Assembly (NCBI GenBank): GCA_049670505.1
Contig: JBATTK010000148.1
Coordinates: 1-64,000 of the forward strand
DNA from: JBATTK01 sp049670505
GTDB lineage: Bacteria; Bacteroidota; Bacteroidia; Flavobacteriales; Flavobacteriaceae
DNA: 64,000 bases
Reading direction: 5' to 3'
Shown here: positions 42,534 through 51,172 of the stretch, in pieces
Layout of the letters: every line of letters starts with the position of its first letter
Position numbering within the stretch: position 1 is the first letter of the stretch
The notes under the pieces: generated by a model
What the model saw: the letters and a program-made list of their open reading frames with translations, nothing else
Database searches by the model: none
What the model was told of the DNA's origin: nothing
Translations under genes and position numbers: made by a program

Positions 42534-44276
42534 TTATCTTTTTAAGGCAAAATGGCCATGAAATTCGCTATTGTCTGCACCAAGGGCCCTAAACCAATAG
42601 TTGGAGGAGGGTAGGGGCCTTCCGTTAAAGGTGCCGTTCCAACCTTGGGAATTTGGATTTATTTGTACAATTAGCTGCCCAAATCGGTTAAAAATAAAAA
42701 TGGTGGCCAAATCAAAGGCCGCTGCGTTTGGAGGGGGTGAAAATTGCCAAAAATCGTTGATGCCATCACCATTTGGAGTAAAAAAATTGGGAAAGCCCTC
42801 GGAAATCAAATCCTGCTCTACTAATTGGGATACAATGCATTCCAATTCATTTTTATCACGAACAAAAACGGTATTATTTCCAATAGGTACATTATCAAAG
42901 ACATTACTATCCTGGTAGGGACCTTCTTCACTGTTCAGTGCGTATTCATAGTCACTTGTTCCGGAAATATTCACGCTAAGCCTTAGACTATCTCCTTGCC
43001 TTTCAACATCAACGGAATTGATGGTAGGACCTGGTATAACAATTACGGTAAATTCCTGAATTGCCGGACATGGAATATTATTTCCGTTGGGGTCGGCAAA
43101 ATTGAAAATTTCCAAACGATAGAAACCTGCTTGCGACACCTCTGCTTCTCTAGTGTCCGATAGCTCTTCGATTACCGTTCCTGCCTGTGTTGTTCTGACC
43201 CACCGAAATGCCTCTGCCGTTGCATCGGTGGATAATGTAGTGGGTAATGCGTTTTCACATATGGATACGGAATCGGGAAAATCCAATTCTGGAAAAAGGT
43301 CGATAAGCTCACCTGTAGTCCTATCCAAAAAAGGACCGCATCCTTCCGCAGTTGAGAATGATTCTTGTGTACAACCCAAGGCTTCTCCCGAATCATTAAA
43401 AGGAATGATAGTAATAAATATCGTACGGTTGGGATCAAAATCCAGTACGGGGGTAGAAGTCCTTTGCCTAAATATGGCATTTTGTGCGATGTTATTTTCA
43501 AAGGGGGAAGTACCGATGGAAACCAAATACCCTTCTGCTCCGGGGACAGGTTCCCATTGTAAAATAGGGGTTAAGGGTACATTTGTTTCTCCATTCACAG
43601 GACTTATCAAAGTTGTACATTCGGGTAGCAGGACAACATCGCTCGTAATGAAACTTTCCACGGAACAACCCATAGCATTCCCTACGTCGTTGACAGGTGT
43701 TACTTGTACGAAAATTTCGGTCAAGGTAGGTAAGTCGCCGGGAGGATTAAAGGTAAGCACGTTGCCTACGTTCATATTAACGATATCCGGTCCTCCAAGC
43801 GGTGTGATCGTCAAAATATAGCTAGTTGCCCCGGGTGCATAGTTCCATGAGATATTAGATTCGATATTTACATCGATATCATTGTCCAGTGGCCTTCTTA
43901 ACGTTGTGCATTCCGGCGGGTCGGTAATTCGTTCTGTTGTAAAAGGTATGCTGCTACATACAATGTTATCGAAATCAGGATCAAAGAAGAAAAGTGTTAT
44001 GGTCACAAAAATCTGTGTATCCTCAGGAAGTCCTACAGGGGGTATATACGATGTAGCACTACCCACAAATTCATCGGAAAGAATATCCTCCGCCCCGGGC
44101 ATAGTACCCAAGGATATGAAATAGCCGGGAACACCGGGAATCTCTTCCCAAGAAATGATGGTTTCAACGGGTACATCCGTAGCCCCGGCAGTTGGAGTGA
44201 TTAACTGTGGACATCTTTGGGAATAACCAGTGGCACCTATTATCAGAAGTAATAGATAAACTAATTTCTTTTTCAT
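42534..44276 (-). CDS. Type-B (gliding-motility-associated) sorted T9SS protein with FN3-like repeats
   Basis: A 580-residue exported protein: signal peptide KLVYLLLLIIGATGYSQ (about 4-20). Three fibronectin-like repeats of about 95-100 residues follow (about 22-115, 117-217, 220-310), each starting C-x2-L-x2-P and containing a W..xPGAxxYxxxIG-type core and ending near GC..ESF. A linker domain (about 311-490) precedes the type-B C-terminal sorting domain: FPNFFTPNGDGINDFW, FIFNRFGQLIVQI, GWNGTFNGRPLPSSNYWF. It is therefore delivered to the surface or medium by type IX secretion. Probably an adhesin or surface layer protein. Confidence 0.93.
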   Translation of the reverse strand: MKKKLVYLLLLIIGATGYSQRCPQLITPTAGATDVPVETIISWEEIPGVPGYFISLGTMPGAEDILSDEFVGSATSYIPPVGLPEDTQIFVTITLFFFDPDFDNIVCSSIPFTTERITDPPECTTLRRPLDNDIDVNIESNISWNYAPGATSYILTITPLGGPDIVNMNVGNVLTFNPPGDLPTLTEIFVQVTPVNDVGNAMGCSVESFITSDVVLLPECTTLISPVNGETNVPLTPILQWEPVPGAEGYLVSIGTSPFENNIAQNAIFRQRTSTPVLDFDPNRTIFITIIPFNDSGEALGCTQESFSTAEGCGPFLDRTTGELIDLFPELDFPDSVSICENALPTTLSTDATAEAFRWVRTTQAGTVIEELSDTREAEVSQAGFYRLEIFNFADPNGNNIPCPAIQEFTVIVIPGPTINSVDVERQGDSLRLSVNISGTSDYEYALNSEEGPYQDSNVFDNVPIGNNTVFVRDKNELECIVSQLVEQDLISEGFPNFFTPNGDGINDFWQFSPPPNAAAFDLATIFIFNRFGQLIVQINPNSQGWNGTFNGRPLPSSNYWFRALGADNSEFHGHFALKR

Positions 44277-44442
44277 TACATGTTCAAAGCAAGCCTTTCA
44301 AGATAGTAAATATCCCTTGTTCTAACACAAAAAGTCCGTTAAAATCAGTATTGCCGGTTGAAATGTAGTAAATTACTATCACAGATCTCCGACAAAATGG
44401 GAAGGGCATACTAAACAATTTGCCGAACAATAGTTTACCGTG

Positions 44443-45276
44443 TTATAAGTCCCGCTTTTTGAGGAGAGCATAGGACAGATAGATAAAAATGGCCGTCCAG
44501 CAGAGAACGATTAAAAAATCGTACCAATGTACGGCATAATCAAATCTAAGGTCTTCCCCTATCTGGTCTCCCAGACTTTGCACGGCTCCTAATCTACTAA
44601 AGGGTTCATGCAATAGATTGGACATGGATTGCAATGGTAAAAATCCTTTGATTACCAGAGCATTTTCCCAAGAAGTAGCCTTCCAGCCCAGAAGCCCAAA
44701 GAACAGTTGTTCTAAAATCGCCCACAATATAAGGAAACCGAGGGCAAAGGCCGATCTTTTTACCAAAATCCCCAAAAACAGACAGAACGAGAAAAAACCC
44801 AGCAGTTTCACAAAAAAGGCCACAATAAATTCAAGATCGGAAAAAATGATGCTCAGTTCATTATAATCGGAATAAGCAAGGCCCAATATAAGTGAAACGA
44901 CAAAGAGAAAGAGCGTGGAAATTGCTGAAAAAGCCAATACGGTCAAAAATTTGGAATATACAAATTCCCACTTGCTCAAACCATCTATGAGGTTTTGTTT
45001 TATGGTCTTATTACTGTATTCGTTGGCCATCATGGATACAATTACCACAGCGAGGAATAATTTAAAAAAAGCGGCTATAAAAGCATTGAAATGCCAGATA
45101 TAAGGAAAATTGAATATACCCAGATCCGCCAGATGAAATTTAATGGGACCTATGTCAAACTTTATCGCAGCAACCAAAGATATCAGAGTGAGTAGGATGA
45201 AGTAGGCAATAATTAACATTTTACTGGCCCTATTGTTCCAAAGTTTTATAAACTCTATTTGTAGTAATCGTAACAT
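44443..45276 (-). CDS. ABC transporter permease (ABC-2 type)
   Basis: A 277-residue inner-membrane permease of the ABC-2 family with about six membrane helices (near 21-40, 58-80, 103-130, 140-165, 173-195, 255-272) and almost no catalytic motif. It keeps the conserved NEYSNKTIKQNLIDGLSKWEFVYSKF cytoplasmic loop characteristic of ABC-2 permeases such as the NatB/bacteriocin-immunity type. It lies 22 bases downstream of its ATPase partner. Substrate unknown (export of lipid, peptide or antibiotic is usual for this family). Confidence 0.92.
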   Translation of the reverse strand: MLRLLQIEFIKLWNNRASKMLIIAYFILLTLISLVAAIKFDIGPIKFHLADLGIFNFPYIWHFNAFIAAFFKLFLAVVIVSMMANEYSNKTIKQNLIDGLSKWEFVYSKFLTVLAFSAISTLFLFVVSLILGLAYSDYNELSIIFSDLEFIVAFFVKLLGFFSFCLFLGILVKRSAFALGFLILWAILEQLFFGLLGWKATSWENALVIKGFLPLQSMSNLLHEPFSRLGAVQSLGDQIGEDLRFDYAVHWYDFLIVLCWTAIFIYLSYALLKKRDL

Positions 45277-45298
45277 GTCTTCTTTCTTGGTTTAATTT

Positions 45299-46195
45299 TT
45301 ATTGGTTATTGGTCAACGTTAAGAACTGCTCTTCCAAGCTTTCTTTTCGCTTGACCAGATGGGAGAGCACAATCCCTTTTTTAAATAACATTTTATTCAA
45401 TTCCATGGCATCCATTTCTTCTTTTGGGAAAGCTGTAATTAAACCATTTTCAACTTTGACCTGCCCAAAGCTGGCATTATCTTCCAAATAGCTAATAAGC
45501 TGTTCTTGCTGTCCTGTGCGTAGTTCAAAGAAACCATGGCTGGCCAACATTCCATCTACCCTGCCCGAGTACAGTTTTTCACCTTTTCTTAGAATGACCA
45601 CATGGCTGCATACTTTTTCTACCTCGTCCAGTAAGTGCGAGGCCAATAAAATTGTAGTGCCCTGAGCGGCTATTTTTTTTATGATTTCCCTTATCTGGTG
45701 AATACCTTGGGGATCCAGACCATTGGTAGGTTCGTCCAGAATTAAAATTTCCGGGTCGTTCAATAGGGCGGAGGCAATGGCCAAACGTTGTTTCATCCCT
45801 AGGGAATAGGTTCTAAACTTACTATCCTTACGCTCCCATAAACCTACGAGTTCCAACTTTTCCTGAATTTTGTGGGCACCTACCCCTTTTATCCTACATA
45901 CCAGTTTCAAATTTTGAATGGCGGTCATATAGGGATAAAAATTAGGCCGCTCAATAATGGCCCCCACTTTCTTAAGTGCATCATGGGTAGAAGTATTCCC
46001 ATCGAACCAGCTAAATTCGCCTTGGGTCTTATTTACCACATTAAGTACAATACCCAAGGTAGTGGACTTTCCACTGCCATTGGGTCCAAGAATACCATAT
46101 ACATTGCCTTTTTCAATGGAAAAAGAGAGATCTTTTACGGCGGTCAGGTATCCAAATTTTTTGGTTAGATTATTTACAGTAAGTATGGTTTCCAA
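45299..46195 (-). CDS. ABC transporter ATP-binding protein
   Basis: Nucleotide-binding subunit (298 residues) for the permease gene that follows. Walker A is GPNGSGKST, signature YSLGMKQRLAIA, Walker B EILILDEPTNGLD, and H-loop ASHLL. The C-terminal extension after about residue 215 is usual for NatA/CcmA-like ATPases that work with ABC-2 permeases. First gene of a two-gene operon. Confidence 0.95.
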   Translation of the reverse strand: METILTVNNLTKKFGYLTAVKDLSFSIEKGNVYGILGPNGSGKSTTLGIVLNVVNKTQGEFSWFDGNTSTHDALKKVGAIIERPNFYPYMTAIQNLKLVCRIKGVGAHKIQEKLELVGLWERKDSKFRTYSLGMKQRLAIASALLNDPEILILDEPTNGLDPQGIHQIREIIKKIAAQGTTILLASHLLDEVEKVCSHVVILRKGEKLYSGRVDGMLASHGFFELRTGQQEQLISYLEDNASFGQVKVENGLITAFPKEEMDAMELNKMLFKKGIVLSHLVKRKESLEEQFLTLTNNQ

Positions 46196-46283
46196 AATAA
46201 AATCGGTTTTTTAATTCTTTATAGTAACTTGACGAGGAAATCCTTATTTTGTTACAAATTAAGGGGAATTAAAAAATAGTGTC

Positions 46284-47366
46284 ATGTCTGATCGATTAAT
46301 GTCCAAGAAAAAACCCGCCTATCCCATAAATGAGCGATTAGATGCATATTTGTATCATTATAGCCGTAAAATTGAAATACCTATCTTCTATGATGATCTG
46401 TTGCGGTTTACCGGTTCGGTCGTGGTCTATGATTCCAATGATGAGGATACCCTTTGGGTGCGTGTCTACTATTCCGATTTTGATCGCAAGGAAATCGATT
46501 TAAGCCTTAAGAAGGTATATTCCATTTTACATTCCGACGGTAGCGACCGTATTATTGAGTATCTAAACGTGGATGCCGTAGACTATTGTACGTTCGGAAA
46601 TTCCAAACCCTTTCGCATTAAGATAAGGAATATCCTGAACGATAATTTCACCTATTTTTATGTAAAAAAAACCGATGCATCGCGAGTGTATGGATTGGAA
46701 TTAGAGCATATGCTCTCTCCTTATAACCTGAACTTTTTAGTCTATAAGGATACGCTCATCGAGGAACATATTGCGGGGATTCCGGGAGATGTTTTTATTA
46801 AGGAAATCCTGCCCAAGTGTACAGAATCGGAAAAGGCACAGTTGGCCAAGGAGTTCGTAAAATTCAATGAGCGTTGTATGATACGGTTATTGGGAGACAT
46901 GCGTTCCTATAATTATGTAATTGTTCCTACTCATGATTTTGACCATGTGGTATATAAAATACGGGCCATAGATTTTGATCAGCAATGTTTTGAAGGGAAG
47001 TTAAAAGTATATCGCCCACAATTTTTCAAGGAAAATTATTTGATGGTAGAGTTGGTACGAAAAAAATTGCAAAAAAATTCTGTAGATCAATACAAGATAG
47101 AGGAACGGTCCATCGTAGCCAAACGTATTATTAGTTCGGAAGATCGTATAGAAGAATTGGTAGACATTTGTAGGGAGGATACGATATCTATCGAAGACAA
47201 TATCGCTAAGTTAAAAGGGGAGATCTATGACCTCATTTTGGATGTCAAGTTTAAAAAATGCAAGACCATGGGAGAAGTGCTTACCCTTGCCTTGGATTTT
47301 GTGAAAAGAAATTATGAGGATGTCAGTATGAAACAGATTATTGAAAGTAAGTATAAGGTTCGGTAG
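46284..47366 (+). CDS. Uncharacterised conserved protein with protein-kinase-like catalytic motifs
   Basis: A 360-residue cytoplasmic protein I cannot place in a named family. Looking at the middle third: FTYFYVKKTDASRVYGLELEHML (Lys128/129 and Glu139/141, like the kinase Lys and alpha-C Glu), LNFLVYKDTLIEEHIAG (hinge-like), MIRLLGDMRSYNYVIV (Asp205, Asn210; compare HGDLxxxN, with Leu replacing His) and IRAIDFDQQCF (Asp230-Phe-Asp232, like the DFG/DFD loop). Spacing resembles aminoglycoside-phosphotransferase or HipA-like kinases. The N-terminal 110 residues and C-terminal 110 residues are unassigned. Kinase activity is an inference. Followed directly by a heptamer-repeat tract. Confidence 0.8.
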   Translation: MSDRLMSKKKPAYPINERLDAYLYHYSRKIEIPIFYDDLLRFTGSVVVYDSNDEDTLWVRVYYSDFDRKEIDLSLKKVYSILHSDGSDRIIEYLNVDAVDYCTFGNSKPFRIKIRNILNDNFTYFYVKKTDASRVYGLELEHMLSPYNLNFLVYKDTLIEEHIAGIPGDVFIKEILPKCTESEKAQLAKEFVKFNERCMIRLLGDMRSYNYVIVPTHDFDHVVYKIRAIDFDQQCFEGKLKVYRPQFFKENYLMVELVRKKLQKNSVDQYKIEERSIVAKRIISSEDRIEELVDICREDTISIEDNIAKLKGEIYDLILDVKFKKCKTMGEVLTLALDFVKRNYEDVSMKQIIESKYKVR

Positions 47367-47369
47367 TCA

Positions 47370-48120
47370 GTATTTAGTAGGCAGTAGGCAGTGATGATTG
47401 TATCGTTTCTGGTTTCCGGTCTTTCGTCTTTTCCTTTATCTTTTTTCTCTGGATCTTAGAAAGTATAGTATTCAGTAAGCAATGACAACGGGAAGGAATT
47501 ATGAATTGTGGATTATGAGTTATGAATTATAGGTTCAAGGTTTAAAGTCCAAGGTGGGTTTAAGGTATTGGTTTTTGGAATTTGGTTTCTGTCTTTTGTC
47601 TTTAGAAAGATAGCCTTCAGTTTGCAGTATCCAGTATTGAGTATTCAGATTCCAGCATTCAGTATCTCGTTTCTCACTTCTAATTTCTCATTTCCGATTT
47701 CTGTCTTTTTTCCTTCATCTTTTGTCTTTAGAAAGATAGTCTTCAGTTCGCAATATCCAGTATTGAGTATTCAGATTCCAGCATTCAGTATCTCGTTTCT
47801 CACTTCTAATTTCTCATTTCCGATTTCTGTCTTTTTTCCTTTGTCTTTTTTCCTCGATCTTTGGAAAGATAGTCTTCAGTAGGCAGTGACAGTGGGCAGG
47901 AATTATGAGTTATAAATTGAGAGTTAGGAGTTATGGGTTCAAGGTTTTGGTTTTCAGTTTCTGAATACTGATTACTGAATACTGATTTCCGGTCTTTCGT
48001 CTTTTTTCCAGTTTCTGATTTCTGGCTCCTTGTCTTTTATCTTTTTTCCTTTTTCTAGCCTCTAGTTTCCAGCCTCCAGCTTCTTGTTTACGGTCTTTGA
48101 AAGATAGTCCTTCCGCAGGC
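47370..48120. repeat. Degenerate heptanucleotide (7-bp) repeat tract with an internal 126-bp tandem duplication
   Basis: The intergenic space of about 805 bases is filled with words of seven bases in long in-phase runs, for example TATCCAG, TATTGAG, TATTCAG, ATTCCAG, CATTCAG, then CTAGCCT, CTAGTTT, CCAGCCT, CCAGCTT. A block of 126 bp (18 heptamers) at 47593-47718 is repeated in tandem at 47719-47844 with only a few changes near its start and end. The sequence shows no conserved protein; a 104-residue open frame across it merely repeats 42-residue nonsense. Heptamers of the GTTATGA/AATTATG type link it to the array at 49238. Confidence 0.85.
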
Positions 48121-48171
48121 TTTTAGTTGTGGTACCCTGAACATTTTCTGCCAAACGGGACTGACGACCAG

Positions 48172-49230
48172 CTAGCTTTTCTGCTCTTTGTTAAAGTATA
48201 CCAGATAATAATACATCTGTCGTTCCTCGTCCCAACCTTTTTCTACAAATTTTTCGGCCGACTCGGGATTGATGAAATCCAGTTTTATTTGAATATTGGT
48301 ATCCAGGTTGATTACATTTTTTATTTTTTTTCGCGCATCGGATACGGCCTTGTTGGCAATATCAAAGTTGGAAACATCCTCGATACTGTACTTGGGCCCT
48401 TTTTCTACCTTATAGTGTTTAAATTCCGGGATGAGCTCCGGGTTTTCCATAACTTCGTTTAAAAAGCCCGATTCCTCGAACGCATCATTTTTGGCAAAAT
48501 GGTTCACTGCCCTGTTCATAAACAATACTTCCTGCTGTTTATCCTCGGCAGGTAACACCACGTCCTTGGCGAAGTTCTGACAAAATTTCAAATAGTTTTT
48601 GGTATAGAAGTTATTATCGGTGAGGGCATCGACCCCAAGAAAATTCTCCAACCAATACTTAGCATCATATCTATTGCTGTCTACAGAAAGTATCTTGTAG
48701 CCATCTTCCTTTTCTACGTTAAAAATAAGACAGCCTTTATCCAGCTTGTTTATATTTATTCCTTGTTGTACCAAGATGTCCAAATTACTCCCTTTTTCCT
48801 CGAATTGAAGGAAGTCGTGCTTCATCTCACTTTTAAAGATGCCTACGGCGTCTACTTTTGAATTGTCTAAGAGCACCTGGGACAAATAGGCAACATATAG
48901 CTCACCGCTTTTGATATGTGGATGGTTGGATTGCTCATACAGATGTGTAGCCAGTTTTTTGGAATTGACGTGTGCACTGGAGGGTTCGTTAAAGATTTCC
49001 GAGACAATCTTGTGCACTTCATTGAATTCAATATCCACTTCATGGGAAAATCGAAAATAATTCTCTTCTTTCTCACGAAAGGGTTTAAAAAAGTATTCCT
49101 TCAGCAGACCAGAAGTTTCATCGTCCAAGGCATAAGGCTCTGCCGAAAGGAACATCGACTCACTTTTATTCTTATTTCCAATGCGGTGAAGGGAAACACT
49201 ATCTATTTGGGCAGGGTATAGGTTAATCAT
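48172..49230 (-). CDS. Nucleoid-associated protein (NdpA/YejK family)
   Basis: A 352-residue DNA-binding protein of the 37-kDa nucleoid-associated family, expected to bind and compact chromosomal DNA. Family features: LHRIGNKNKSESMFLSAEPYALDDETSGLLKEYFFKPF at the N-terminus, GELYVAYLSQVLLDNSKVDAVGIFKSE in the middle, DSNRYDAKYWLENFLGVDALTDNNFYTKNYLKFCQNF, and the C-terminal KLDFINPESAEKFVEKGWDEERQMYYYLVYFN. Heptamer-repeat DNA lies on both sides: the large degenerate tract downstream and a pure array 8 bases before the start codon. Confidence 0.93.
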   Translation of the reverse strand: MINLYPAQIDSVSLHRIGNKNKSESMFLSAEPYALDDETSGLLKEYFFKPFREKEENYFRFSHEVDIEFNEVHKIVSEIFNEPSSAHVNSKKLATHLYEQSNHPHIKSGELYVAYLSQVLLDNSKVDAVGIFKSEMKHDFLQFEEKGSNLDILVQQGININKLDKGCLIFNVEKEDGYKILSVDSNRYDAKYWLENFLGVDALTDNNFYTKNYLKFCQNFAKDVVLPAEDKQQEVLFMNRAVNHFAKNDAFEESGFLNEVMENPELIPEFKHYKVEKGPKYSIEDVSNFDIANKAVSDARKKIKNVINLDTNIQIKLDFINPESAEKFVEKGWDEERQMYYYLVYFNKEQKS

Positions 49231-49237
49231 TAATTTA

Positions 49238-49285
49238 GTTATGAGTTATGAGTTATGAGTTATGAGTTATGAGTTATGAGTTATT
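49238..49285. repeat. Pure heptamer tandem repeat (GTTATGA x6.9)
   Basis: Six complete GTTATGA units and a partial seventh, with no interruption, end 8 bases before the nucleoid-protein start codon, so the array occupies the region where its promoter or ribosome-binding site should be. Each unit of gain or loss would move these by 7 bp. Confidence 0.9.
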
Positions 49286-49377
49286 GCGTGCCGATGAAAT
49301 AAAGAGAATAGTTGTGATTACATCTTGATCGGCCAATTGCGTTTCTTCTCACTTTTTACTTTATATTTCGAAGGTGG

Positions 49378-49872
49378 TCAGTTCCAATTCTCATCAAAAT
49401 CCAAGTCGTCGTAATTATCCAAAGTATTATCAAAATCAAAAGAAGGATCGGATTCGAACTTTTTTTCAGGTGGTGCGTCCGGCAATTCCCCAAAACTGAA
49501 TAGTACATTGGGATAGGATCGGCCGTCTTCTTTTTCTACCATATCTGCCAATTCCACGAAAAAAGTCCACATACTTAAAAAGTCATATACGTAGATAAGC
49601 TTTGGTGTATCTTCGGTGAGGACATCCTGTAAAAAGGTTTCGCTCATCAATCGTACTTCGGAACCGTTTTCATTCATATCGAAAAGGGCAATTTCTTCCT
49701 CCTGATTCCATCTTTCATCACAAGTATAGAAAGAAGCCATCTCGTTTCCCATAAAACCGAAGGCCTGGGCAATAGTATTGTGGAATTCTTCCAAGCTATT
49801 GTCCCCCTCAATTTCGATATCCCTGAAGATATCGTCATCTGCATCCAAGATTACCCTGATTTTAAAAATCAT
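49378..49872 (-). CDS. pRiA4b ORF-3-like domain protein
   Basis: A 164-residue protein of the pRiA4b ORF-3/IS1096-passenger-like family (PF07929). The domain runs from residue 1 to about 140: MIFKIRVILDADDDIFRDIEIEGDNSLEEFHNTIAQAFGF, FYTCDERW, and PKLIYVYDFLSMWTFFVELAD, with the DFG/DFL..W..x...E pattern. The tail (about 135-164) is strongly acidic (FDNTLDNYDDLDFDENWN). The family occurs on plasmids, transposons and chromosomes; the biochemical role is not known. Its -7 element overlaps the stop of the upstream ctaA gene. Confidence 0.9.
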   Translation of the reverse strand: MIFKIRVILDADDDIFRDIEIEGDNSLEEFHNTIAQAFGFMGNEMASFYTCDERWNQEEEIALFDMNENGSEVRLMSETFLQDVLTEDTPKLIYVYDFLSMWTFFVELADMVEKEDGRSYPNVLFSFGELPDAPPEKKFESDPSFDFDNTLDNYDDLDFDENWN

Positions 49873-49891
49873 CGATCACTTTTTTGTTGGA

Positions 49892-49899
49892 CAAAGTTA
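49892..49899 (-). promoter_or_regulatory. -7 promoter element of the pRiA4b-like gene
   Basis: Minus-strand TAACTTTG fits TAnnTTTG, 20 bases before the start codon; it overlaps the last codon and stop of ctaA (49897). Confidence 0.45.
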
Positions 49900-50931
49900 C
49901 AAAGTTTTGGGACTTCTTCTGGATTTTAACGCCTCCAAAACCAAATAGAACTGAAGCCCGAACAGTAGAGAGGCCAATACCAAGTGCAATGCCTGACTGC
50001 CAAAGGGGAAATCTATGTAATACATGGACATACCGGTAATAACTTCCAAGAGAATGAGTGATAAGACCCATTTGATTTTATGAAAGCCTAATCGCGCTTT
50101 ATAAATTGTGTATGCCAAGTATCCGTTCAACAACACTACCAAAATGGAGAATGATCGATGGATATAAAATTGTGGCAAGGGATTTTGTAACCATAGGTTT
50201 TTGGCATTTTCCCCTACAATGTCAATCTGTTCATCTACAAATTGCCGTACCTGTGTTCCCAGCACGATCTGTACCAAGGTGATGCCTAAGGTCAGCGATA
50301 AAAGTAGTACTATTTCTTTGCGGTATATGTGTTTGGTGGATGCTTTTCCAGTAATAAAAATGAGGTATAGTAACATGGCTACTATAATGAGGGCCATGAC
50401 CATATGAACGGTGATTTTCACGGGTTCCAACACAGAATACACTACAGTTGCACCCAACCACGCCTGAAATCCCATACCAATTACTACAAGCCATGAAAAT
50501 ACGGTCACAACTTTCTTTTTTTTCCAATACTTCAATGAAAAAAAGGCTAATACCAATGTTGCCACACCGGCCAGGGCCCCTAATAATCTATTGATATATT
50601 CTATCCAGGTGTGCCAGACATTGAAAATGGCATAATCGTGCTTTATGTAAGGAATCCAATTATCACTGTTGTAGGTAATGGAGGTTTTAAAACTTTCACT
50701 GGCTACCTGTAGTGATTCGTTAACTATAATCACCTGTCCTTTTTTATAGGCCTTGTTTTTTTGCCATTGTAATTCCGATACATCCGTTGGAGGAACGTAG
50801 TAACCAAAGCATTTGGGCCAATCCGGACAGCCCATTCCGCTACCGGTCATCCGGACTACGGCACCGGCAATGATGACCAAATAGACCAATATCAGGGAAA
50901 TTTTAGCAACTTTTCTATACTGTTTTTGCAC
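49897..50931 (-). CDS. ctaA: Haem A synthase (COX15/CtaA family)
   Basis: Inner-membrane haem O monooxygenase that makes haem A for aa3-type cytochrome oxidases. The 344-residue protein has about eight membrane helices. Haem-ligand and catalytic residues are visible: HTWIEYINRLLGALAG (His and the essential Glu), HMVMALIIVAML, FYIHRSFSILVVLLNG, ALHLVLASLLFGLQ. The MGCPDWPKCFG after the first helix is the usual cysteine pair. The protein length exceeds B. subtilis CtaA, as in other Bacteroidota. Own -7 element upstream. Confidence 0.95.
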   Translation of the reverse strand: MQKQYRKVAKISLILVYLVIIAGAVVRMTGSGMGCPDWPKCFGYYVPPTDVSELQWQKNKAYKKGQVIIVNESLQVASESFKTSITYNSDNWIPYIKHDYAIFNVWHTWIEYINRLLGALAGVATLVLAFFSLKYWKKKKVVTVFSWLVVIGMGFQAWLGATVVYSVLEPVKITVHMVMALIIVAMLLYLIFITGKASTKHIYRKEIVLLLSLTLGITLVQIVLGTQVRQFVDEQIDIVGENAKNLWLQNPLPQFYIHRSFSILVVLLNGYLAYTIYKARLGFHKIKWVLSLILLEVITGMSMYYIDFPFGSQALHLVLASLLFGLQFYLVLEALKSRRSPKTL

Positions 50932-50950
50932 TAGGAGCCTTTAGGATGCA

Positions 50951-50958
50951 CAAAATTA
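50951..50958 (-). promoter_or_regulatory. -7 promoter element of ctaA
   Basis: Minus-strand TAATTTTG, a consensus -7 element, 19 bases before the ctaA start codon. Confidence 0.5.
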
Positions 50959-51086
50959 CCACTCTTTTACGTAATTACGGCTAAGTTCCTTGTTGGTTTT
51001 TTAAGATTCCTTATACCTTGAAAAGGTCTAATGTATTTGTTGAGGTTCTTTCCTTAAATTGAGGAAAATCATAGTTTTTCAAAGAT

Positions 51087-51112
51087 GTTCTAATCGAGTT
51101 TTTTATTAGAAC
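51087..51112. other. 8-bp perfect inverted repeat in the ctaA-CCA intergenic region
   Basis: GTTCTAAT and ATTAGAAC enclose a ten-base T-rich loop. It may be a weak terminator of the CCA gene or an operator upstream of ctaA; sequence alone cannot decide. Confidence 0.5.
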
Positions 51113-51172
51113 AAATGAATTTTGGGAGAAGTGAAGTTTACCTTTAGGTGTTTATATAAATTTGTTGGTTTC

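Noticed and set aside
43153..43821. 222-residue plus-strand open frame
   Set aside because: Lies wholly antisense inside the type-B secreted protein gene, with no family features or start signals.
47593..47844. CRISPR-like array
   Set aside because: The units are contiguous tandem copies without spacers and built from 7-bp words; no cas gene is near.
47568..47882. Open frame of 104 residues across the repeat tract
   Set aside because: It repeats 42 residues twice only because the DNA repeats 126 bp; composition and lack of any domain show it is repeat DNA, not a gene.
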